NCBI GenBank assembly: GCA_964547525.1
Contig: CAZJOD010000073.1
Coordinates: 1-17,763, forward strand
Direction of reading: 5' to 3'
DNA from: CAZJOD01 sp964547525
GTDB taxonomy: Bacteria; Bacillota; Clostridia; JAAYHZ01
Length of the DNA stretch: 17,763 nucleotides
This document shows, in pieces, positions 13,361 through 17,763 of the stretch. The notes under the pieces are model-generated. The model made no database searches. It was not told where the DNA came from and worked only from the letters and a program-made list of their open reading frames with translations. Numbering within the stretch: the stretch's first letter is position 1; each line of letters begins with the position of its first letter. The position numbers and the translations under genes were made by a program.

Positions 13361-13891
13361 TCATAAGTTTTTCAACCATATCGCGGGGCGAACGCCGTTT
13401 ATGTGTTGCCCTAGAGCGCCTCGCAAATGTTCAAACGATAATGTTATTTCATCAAATAGGGGTTGTCTGTCCTCCGAAAAGCCAGTTGTTGCTAAAATCC
13501 AAGCCGTAATTGATTTATTCCCTCCGCGACCATCCGCGTCCAATGCATCCCCGGCAGCAAAATGATTTTTATGTTGGTTGCCGATTTCCGGGGCAACTAA
13601 AGCGTTTACAGCTTTTAGAACGGGATCGTTATTTGCTTCCACACCCGACCGAAGCAAAACGCTCATAAGACTGTCCATTCTGTCGCCGCCATGCAACTCG
13701 TGTCCAAGCCATCCATCCGGGTGCTGCGACGATAAAACTTTTTTCACAACTGGTGAATGCAATATAACGGCTTGCATATTTTTTATTTCGGGTGTGTCAA
13801 TCGGTGTCTTTAATATGTCGCGATGCAGCAGATAGCGGATATTGACACAAGCGCTTTCGAGCAGGAAGTCTATTGATTTTGCGAAAGCCAT
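13361..13891 (-). CDS. Conserved hypothetical protein, probably C-terminally shortened
   Basis: The 176-residue product (MAFAKSIDFLLESACVNIRY onward) has no signal peptide or membrane helix. It is rich in helices and contains HPDGWLGHELHGGDRMDSLM and a stretch near 120-135 with Asp/Gly/His (GDALDADGRGGNK). Spacing of aromatic and Gly-rich loops hints at an alpha/alpha-toroid fold like the 333-residue neighbour, but I cannot assign a family. The last 15 residues (QHINGVRPAIWLKNL) look different in character from the rest, which suggests a deletion or frameshift and a longer ancestor. The ATG follows AAAGGGG and lies 2 bases after the stop of the methyltransferase tail. The next gene starts 18 bases on. 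Confidence 0.5.
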   Translation of the reverse strand: MAFAKSIDFLLESACVNIRYLLHRDILKTPIDTPEIKNMQAVILHSPVVKKVLSSQHPDGWLGHELHGGDRMDSLMSVLLRSGVEANNDPVLKAVNALVAPEIGNQHKNHFAAGDALDADGRGGNKSITAWILATTGFSEDRQPLFDEITLSFEHLRGALGQHINGVRPAIWLKNL

Positions 13892-13893
13892 TT

Positions 13894-14143
13894 CTATGCC
13901 CCTTTCCGTGCCGCGAATATCAAGGCAAACTCAGTTTCAAACTGCTTTTCTATGGTCAACCCTGCTTCGGCTATCAATGAAGCAATTTCCTCTGGCGTGT
14001 CGGGATAGACTTCGATTTTCCGATTACTAAAATCAAGCTCTCTTTGCTGGTTCTTGTCAATAGACAAAACAAATCGGCCGCCAGGGAGCAGTAGCTCCAC
14101 CACTTTTTGAATAGCTACTTTTTTGTCCCTGTACGAAAGGGAC
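13894..14143 (-). pseudogene. SAM-dependent methyltransferase, C-terminal third only
   Basis: The frame is open from about 14143 (SLSYRDKKVAIQKVVELL) through LLPGGRFVLSIDKNQ to FALIFAARKGA and stop. This is the end of a class I SAM methyltransferase: the motif LLxPGGRFVLS is the post-motif-III strand. The SAM-binding GxGxG half is absent, so it cannot be active. Upstream is a stop codon and then an AT-rich promoter region, so the gene was beheaded and its tail left behind the promoter. GTG codons at 14101-14106 could start a 69-residue peptide. It is the first reading frame of the leftward accessory operon. Confidence 0.7.
14125..14143 (-). other. Short hairpin beside the ribosome site of the methyltransferase tail
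   Basis: GTCCCT (14125-14130) and AGGGAC (14138-14143) form a perfect 6-bp stem with a 7-base loop, next to GAGGAG at 14144-14149 on the minus strand. There is no T tract after it in the leftward direction, so it is not a good terminator there. It marks the joint between the promoter region and the methyltransferase tail. Confidence 0.35.
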
Positions 14144-14324
14144 GCTCCTCAACTATTTGTTATTTAATTATAACAAAAAAAAACAGATAATAAATGAAAA
14201 TTTATCAAGTGATGAAAAAGATTAGAATATGAAAATTTGCTCAACCGATATAATTACAGATCGCTAAAATTTAACAACTTAATCAGTTGTATTATGTTAA
14301 ATTATGTCACTATATTGCACATAG
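14144..14324. other. AT-rich junction between two 5'-truncated, divergent genes
   Basis: No gene is seen. Besides the extended -10, there is an inverted repeat with 8-bp arms AATTTAAC (14268-14275) and GTTAAATT (14296-14303) around a 6-bp hairpin ACAACT-TAATC-AGTTGT (14274-14290). The genes on both sides (the methyltransferase tail to the left, the DUF6076-like gene to the right) lack their 5' ends, which suggests a rearrangement breakpoint here. Confidence 0.4.
14167..14175 (-). promoter_or_regulatory. Extended -10 promoter of the leftward accessory operon
   Basis: The minus strand reads TGTTATAAT, an extended -10 element (TGnTATAAT), about 20 bases before GAGGAG. No good -35 is seen at the expected distance, which an extended -10 can tolerate. 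Confidence 0.5.
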
Positions 14325-15425
14325 TTGATAACTGTCCCTATAACTGTTCTCGGGGAATTGTTGATTGATTTTGTTACCCTGAACGATGAAATTGTCCTAT
14401 CGCTTGACGATGAAGTTTTTCTATCTCCTTATGAGGAAGACAGATTGGAACTGCTTGAAAACCTTCATCTTGTGGACGCTTCCGACTTTGATTTTGATTT
14501 GAAAGGTGTACTGAATGAGTACGTGGAGAATTATTTAAAGCAGAACCATATCAGCCTTGATGAGTTTGCAAAGAAAGTAGCCATTTATGATTTTGTGAAA
14601 CGGTACGAGCATATGCATCCCTATTTCAAACTGATTGATTTATATACCTCCATCCTGCCTGTGGACAATGCTGTGCTGTTGAATGATTTGCTGAATTTAA
14701 AACATCTGAAGGAGAAGGCTTTGGAAATCATCAGGTTCTGCCTGGATGTGGACACGGAAAAGCTGAACAGCTTAACGGCAGAAAAAAGATATTTCTTCTA
14801 CACAGTCAGCCGAAGGGGAAGCCTTCCCCGTAACTTTAAAAGCAGGGTTATCACCCTGCCCGATAAAATCTCAATGAAGGATTACAATGTGTTTTACAAG
14901 AAACTACCCGACGATTTTGATGTAAGCACGGTATGGAAACTGACTTCCCTTGATGAGCTCAAAACACCGCAGGACGTAACCGACAGTACCATTGAATTTT
15001 TGAGGCAGGAGAATGTTCAGCTTTATGATGCTTATGAGATGAACAGCTTTGCCGACATAATTTACCTTGAACTCTATCAAATGATTTTGAACAACATCGC
15101 AGTGAAAAAATGCGAATGGTGCGGAAAATATTTTGTATTAAAGGGCGACTACGGTACGAAGTATTGTAGCAGAACTCCAAGAGGGAAAAAGCAGACCTGC
15201 CAGCACCTCGGCTCAACGAGGGATTTTAATGCGCGGGTGAAAAAATCCGATGCCAGCATAGAGTATGGCAAAGCTTACAAACGGATGCACGCCCGCATTA
15301 AATACGGGATGCTGACAAAGGAAGAATTTAAAAAGTGGAATATGAAAGCGGTTACTCAGACACAGCTCTGTGAGGATGGTAAGCTGACTTTTGAGGAATT
15401 TAAGGAATGGCTGGGAAATAAATAA
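14325..15425 (+). CDS. DUF6076-like protein with C-terminal zinc ribbon, 5' end missing
   Basis: This is the only clear plus-strand gene. The 366 codons comprise a large helical region (1 to about 255) and a C-terminal part with CEWCGKYFVLKGDYGTKYC and TCQHLG (about 262-300): four cysteines that should hold a zinc, followed by a basic segment (KKSDASIEYGKAYKRMHARI). The layout recalls DUF6076/CGNR-like proteins of Firmicutes, probably nucleic-acid binding; the biological role is unknown. The first possible start is TTG at 14325-14327, directly after an in-frame TAG and with no Shine-Dalgarno sequence or promoter. The predicted N-terminus enters mid-domain (ITVPITVLGELLIDFVTLND). I infer loss of the original 5' end and probably of expression. 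It converges with the HEPN gene across 26 bases. Confidence 0.6.
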   Translation: MITVPITVLGELLIDFVTLNDEIVLSLDDEVFLSPYEEDRLELLENLHLVDASDFDFDLKGVLNEYVENYLKQNHISLDEFAKKVAIYDFVKRYEHMHPYFKLIDLYTSILPVDNAVLLNDLLNLKHLKEKALEIIRFCLDVDTEKLNSLTAEKRYFFYTVSRRGSLPRNFKSRVITLPDKISMKDYNVFYKKLPDDFDVSTVWKLTSLDELKTPQDVTDSTIEFLRQENVQLYDAYEMNSFADIIYLELYQMILNNIAVKKCEWCGKYFVLKGDYGTKYCSRTPRGKKQTCQHLGSTRDFNARVKKSDASIEYGKAYKRMHARIKYGMLTKEEFKKWNMKAVTQTQLCEDGKLTFEEFKEWLGNK

Positions 15426-15451
15426 AACAAATAATTGATCATATTCTTTTC

Positions 15452-15832
15452 TCATTTGTCAACCGCTGGCTGCTCTACAACACGATACTTTTCCAAAACA
15501 CTAATGCAATAATCACGTAAAACTGGTATATCATCAGTAACCGCTTCCCATACAGTCGTAGTGTTTATATCGCCATATTTATGTGCCATGATATTCCTCA
15601 TACCCTTAATATTTCTCCATGGTACACCACTGTATGTTTCCTTGAAACTATCTGTTAAATGACCAGACAACTCTCCAATTTGCAGAATACACATGGCCAC
15701 AGCATTTTTGTAAATAGAATTAGCCTCAAAAACTTCAAAAGAATTACCAAAGTATGCTTGTGTATTAAAAATCTCGTTGCAGTACTTAATTATGTGTTCC
15801 AAAATGTCTATGTTTCTTTCATTAGTGTTCAT
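15452..15832 (-). CDS. hepT: HEPN-domain toxin HepT (DUF86 family)
   Basis: HepT proteins are HEPN ribonucleases that stop growth unless silenced by their MNT partner. The 126-residue product is full length, all-helical, with the family motifs CILQIGELSGHL (about 48-59) and the active-site motif RX4HXY at Arg79-His84-Tyr86 (RNIMAHKY). The tyrosine of this motif is the residue that MntA antitoxins AMPylate. The ATG (15830-15832) lies 11 bases inside the end of the MNT gene; a GAGGAGG is 12 bases upstream, rather far, so translation is probably coupled. The family and partner are firm; the toxic activity of this copy is inferred from the intact motif. Confidence 0.9.
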   Translation of the reverse strand: MNTNERNIDILEHIIKYCNEIFNTQAYFGNSFEVFEANSIYKNAVAMCILQIGELSGHLTDSFKETYSGVPWRNIKGMRNIMAHKYGDINTTTVWEAVTDDIPVLRDYCISVLEKYRVVEQPAVDK

Positions 15833-16124
15833 ATAGTATAATTTCCTCCTCGCTTATCCTTTTGAGAAATTTATCATCAAGGCTTTCTGTTGTTAATACA
15901 TCCACATGAATTTTAAGCCTTTCTTCAAGATCTAAATGAAAACCTGAAAGTTGAAAAAGTCCCCTAATGCGACCCTTGTCTATACGCAAGTCAATATCAC
16001 TGTCCTGCCTTGCATTTCCTCTTGCATAAGAACCAAAAAGAGAAACTCTTTCAACCCCATACTGCTGGGCAATTTCACGGACAACAGTTCTAATTTCTTC
16101 AATTGTATAAATGCGTACCAGCAT
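15822..16124 (-). CDS. mntA: MntA-type nucleotidyltransferase antitoxin
   Basis: The 100-residue minimal nucleotidyltransferase pairs with HepT. The signature GSX10DXD is complete (Gly31-Ser32, Asp43, Asp45 in LFGSYARGNARQDSDIDL), and a third acidic residue is available near HVDVLT. By analogy with the described MntA-HepT systems, it transfers AMP to the HepT tyrosine and so blocks the RNase. The start is ATG 16122-16124, 6 bases from GAGGTG; an in-frame GTG three codons upstream lies inside the ribosome site and is rejected. It is the first gene of a two-gene operon. Confidence 0.9.
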   Translation of the reverse strand: MLVRIYTIEEIRTVVREIAQQYGVERVSLFGSYARGNARQDSDIDLRIDKGRIRGLFQLSGFHLDLEERLKIHVDVLTTESLDDKFLKRISEEEIILYEH

Positions 16125-16154
16125 AACCAACACCTCGTATATTTTCTGTTATAA

Positions 16155-16183
16155 ATATTACTTATACAGATGGTTATCTTCAA
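16155..16183 (-). promoter_or_regulatory. Candidate promoter of mntA-hepT
   Basis: On the minus strand, TTGAAG (16178-16183) and TAATAT (16155-16160) are 17 bases apart, about 30 bases before the ATG. A small inverted repeat GGTT/AACC (GGTTGAAGATAACC) overlaps the -35. The hexamers are moderate matches. Confidence 0.4.
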
Positions 16184-16195
16184 CCATATAGCTAA

Positions 16196-16392
16196 TTACC
16201 TTCTGTATTTCAAATTCATAATTGCTTGCCTTGTTGCTATTCTTTCGGATAAATCATTTGCCTGGTAGAATTTATTTAATATCTCTAAAATTTCATCATC
16301 CATCCAAATTGTAATTCTTTTCCTATATCACTTTCTTGGGGCTAACTCTTGCTAATGGTTTTCTTCTATATCTTTTTTAATGGTTTGCTAAA
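16196..16392 (-). pseudogene. Ribbon-helix-helix (CopG/Arc-type) DNA-binding protein, decayed
   Basis: A GAGGTG ribosome site (16400-16405) is followed 7 bases later by TTT where a start codon should be, then codons reading SKPLKKDIEEN. A missing base shifts the frame (then LARVSPK), and another single-base loss in an A run near 16322 leads into GKRITIWMDDEILEILNKFY and QANDLSER. KRITIWMDDEILE is the strand-helix start of ribbon-helix-helix regulators. The end (IATRQAIMNLKYRR) does not continue the second helix properly. With no start, two frameshifts and a damaged C-terminus, this is a pseudogene. Such proteins are often antitoxins or autoregulators; no partner gene is left nearby. Confidence 0.65.
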
Positions 16393-16485
16393 AAAACTAC
16401 ACCTCTATATTTATTCTCTTTCAATAAAATTCTATCATATTCAAATCATATTTTCTATTACTTTTAATTATTTTTTGTCCACTGT
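16393..16485. other. AT-rich upstream region of the dead ribbon-helix-helix gene
   Basis: No gene is seen. It holds the orphan ribosome site at 16400-16405 and a weak promoter-like pair on the minus strand (TAGAAA and TAGAAT, 17 bases apart). Confidence 0.3.
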
Positions 16486-16531
16486 AAAAAATAAGCCGAT
16501 AACCGAAAACGATTGTTCACGGTTATCGGCT
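16486..16531 (-). terminator. Rho-independent terminator of the Rhs toxin-immunity operon
   Basis: Perfect 12-bp arms AGCCGATAACCG (16494-16505) and CGGTTATCGGCT (16520-16531) enclose a 14-base loop. Read leftward, the stem is followed by TTATTTTTT (complement of 16486-16493). It lies about 50 bases after the immunity gene stop. This is the strongest hairpin in the window. Confidence 0.92.
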
Positions 16532-16584
16532 AGTATTTTATAAATGACTAAAAAGCACAACACTAAGGCTGAACTACTTGTTTA

Positions 16585-16953
16585 TTATGGGTCTAAATGC
16601 CCTTTTTCATTCCAAATTTTTAATGCCATACCTGCACTAAATGATAATATTCCTATATCATTTCTTTTTGATATTTGTTCAAGCGTTTCTAAAGACTTTG
16701 AGATAATTATGCCTAATCTCAGTGCTTTACAAGCAGCTAACGTTCTTGCTCGAATAGAACTTGAATCCATTAATGCATTAAGTACCTCCTGAGCAAGATT
16801 TAAATTGCTATTAAATGGCTCAGATAGTTTATTGATTTTCTTAACCATTTTGTTACCTGTTTTATAATCTCCTTCCAGTTTAGATTTGCCCTCAATATCT
16901 GCATACTCAATGTATAAGTCAATTATTTCTGTAGCTTTCTTTTCTTTTTTCAT
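16585..16953 (-). CDS. DUF2019-like immunity protein
   Basis: The 122-residue, all-helical cytoplasmic protein has no signal peptide. It resembles the DUF2019 family: an N-terminal IIDLYIEYADIEGKSKLEGD followed by a HEAT-like helical layout (ALMDSSSIRARTLAACKALR) and the end SFSAGMALKIWNEKGHL. Proteins of this type follow polymorphic toxin genes and protect the cell from its own toxin. It starts 11 bases after the toxin stop, with AAGGAG overlapping that stop, and is followed by a strong terminator, so it is the last gene of the Rhs operon. Binding to the adjacent nuclease domain is inferred from position. Confidence 0.75.
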   Translation of the reverse strand: MKKEKKATEIIDLYIEYADIEGKSKLEGDYKTGNKMVKKINKLSEPFNSNLNLAQEVLNALMDSSSIRARTLAACKALRLGIIISKSLETLEQISKRNDIGILSFSAGMALKIWNEKGHLDP

Positions 16954-16964
16954 ATATCTGCTCC

Positions 16965-17555
16965 TTATTGAGTATTGGTTAAAATTCTCTTTAATACTTC
17001 CATGCCAAATTTATATTGTACATCGTAACTTTGCCCTGCAAGCCAATCTCGCACCCTCATTGTTTCAGATAATGTGCTATCAATACTGTTATAATACCCA
17101 GTTATCTTTTGATGAATTTCCTTAGGTATTGAAATAATATTATTTATATTATGAATCTTCGTGGCATCAAACCCAGATTTCTTTATCTGAGACTGTTCTA
17201 CTATATGATGCCATTCGTTGCCTTTTCCCGGAGAACCCAAATGTTTTTTTAATTTACTAAATGTTTTAAATCCTTTATCAAAATCATTTGGGTCTATGTT
17301 AGAAGAACCACTTCCACCAAATTGATCTTTAAGCCAATTCCATCCTTTACTTGCGTTATCTGATATCCAATTACCTGCATCACTCGCTGCATTGCTAACC
17401 CATGGTGCAGCTACATTTGTAGTCCAATCCCATGCAGCAGGTGCAACAGTACTGATTGTACCCCAATTATCAATAACTGAGCATACTCCTAACCCAACAA
17501 TGTACACAAGATCCCCTACAGGTAGAGGACCGTCTACTATAGGTAACCAACCCAT
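16965..17555 (-). CDS. Rhs-associated toxin tip with WHH/HNH-type nuclease domain, separated from the Rhs core by a stop codon
   Basis: The 196 codons from ATG 17553-17555 encode the variable C-terminal tip of an Rhs toxin. Residues 1 to about 85 are the pre-toxin linker (GWLPIVDGPLPVGD, then a W-rich helical segment). Residues from about 90 to 196 hold a predicted HNH/ENDO VII-superfamily nuclease with GNEWHHIVEQ (His116-His117) and Asn/His residues downstream (IHNINNIISIPKEIHQKI), ending RVRDWLAGQSYDVQYKFGME. Such domains cut DNA or RNA of competitor cells. The same frame continues upstream through the Rhs core, broken only by a TGA at 17565-17567. No ribosome site precedes the ATG at 17555, so independent translation is doubtful. 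The DUF2019-like immunity gene follows. The nuclease type is inferred from motif spacing. Confidence 0.75.
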   Translation of the reverse strand: MGWLPIVDGPLPVGDLVYIVGLGVCSVIDNWGTISTVAPAAWDWTTNVAAPWVSNAASDAGNWISDNASKGWNWLKDQFGGSGSSNIDPNDFDKGFKTFSKLKKHLGSPGKGNEWHHIVEQSQIKKSGFDATKIHNINNIISIPKEIHQKITGYYNSIDSTLSETMRVRDWLAGQSYDVQYKFGMEVLKRILTNTQ

Positions 17556-17564
17556 GTCAGATGT

Positions 17565-17763
17565 TCACATGGCTGCATACGAATTACCACTTGGGTCTAT
17601 ATACATTACCGGGTTATTAGCACTGTATGTATATAAGTTTAAACTCAAAGGATCTCTAATATCACCGGTATAACTATCCTCCGATAACATGCGTGAAGTT
17701 GCAGGGTCGTAATACCGTGCCCTAAGATAAATCGTTCCGGTTTCTTTGTCAAAGTACTCTCCG
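17565..17763 (-). pseudogene. Rhs/YD-repeat protein, end of the core domain, ending at an in-frame TGA (5' part outside the window)
   Basis: Sixty-five codons enter from the right edge and read GEYFDKETGTIYLRARYYDP, later LNLYTYSANNPVMYIDPSGN and SYAAM, then TGA. This is the conserved C-terminal end of the Rhs repeat-associated core (YLRARYYDPxxxRxxxxD and NxYxYxxNNPVxxxDPxG), after which the toxin tip should follow without interruption. Here TGA comes seven codons after the DPSG mark; three codons later the tip resumes in the same frame. Most of the protein, often well over 1000 residues and secreted or cell-wall bound, lies beyond the window. The stop may be a recent nonsense mutation or a read-through site. 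Confidence 0.8.

Noticed and set aside
16349..16543. 64-codon hydrophobic plus-strand frame
   Set aside because: AT-rich sequence read as Phe/Ile/Tyr-rich peptide; it overlaps the terminator and the dead regulator and has no ribosome site.

Overview
The window reads as chromosome from a low-G+C, Gram-positive member of the Clostridia (Bacillota). The evidence is AT-rich sequence, strong AGGAGG-type ribosome binding sites, frequent TTG starts, sigma-A promoters close to consensus, a CtsR heat-shock operator and Firmicutes-type protein families. The species cannot be fixed from the sequence alone. Almost every gene lies on the minus strand; the one clear plus-strand gene is at 14325-15425.

Left part (1-10007), core-like. 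A three-gene operon runs leftward from about 4519: an ABC transporter ATPase that appears to start at a rare ATT codon, a large secreted or membrane-anchored COG1361/CARDB-type protein, and a MacB/FtsX-type permease cut by the window edge. Together they look like an envelope export or envelope-remodelling transporter with an extracytoplasmic partner. Upstream come a tRNA-Leu(CAA) with its own promoter and terminator, a YchF/Obg-like P-loop NTPase with a divergent P-loop, and a dnaJ(cbpA-like)-clpB heat-shock operon. A perfect CtsR box overlaps the -10 region of that operon's promoter.

Middle part (about 10075-15425), accessory and decaying. It holds a MNT nucleotidyltransferase antitoxin gene whose HEPN toxin partner is cut to 43 codons, and next to that a G/C-rich patch that may be a mobile-element scar. 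Then comes a compact leftward operon (14143 to 10665) of whole genes mixed with gene stumps, partly joined by ATGA stop/start overlaps: the tail of a SAM methyltransferase, a 176-aa unknown protein, a truncated RimJ/RimL-type acetyltransferase, a GNAT-GrpB fusion, a 333-aa prenyltransferase/terpene-cyclase-fold protein, a VOC-domain stump and a tiny stump that may be RibD-like. Facing it on the plus strand is a DUF6076-like zinc-ribbon gene that has lost its 5' end.

Right part (15452-17763), conflict systems. An apparently intact MntA-HepT (MNT/HEPN) toxin-antitoxin pair is followed by the wreck of a ribbon-helix-helix gene with no start codon and several frameshifts. At the window edge is the 3' end of an Rhs/YD-repeat polymorphic toxin with a WHH/HNH-type nuclease tip and its DUF2019-like immunity gene. 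An in-frame TGA separates the Rhs core from the toxin tip.

I found no CRISPR array and no complete insertion sequence. The most notable points are the Rhs toxin split by an in-frame stop, the mosaic operon at 10.7-14.1 kb, the probable ATT start codon, the CtsR-controlled dnaJ-clpB operon, and the two MNT/HEPN modules at different stages of decay.
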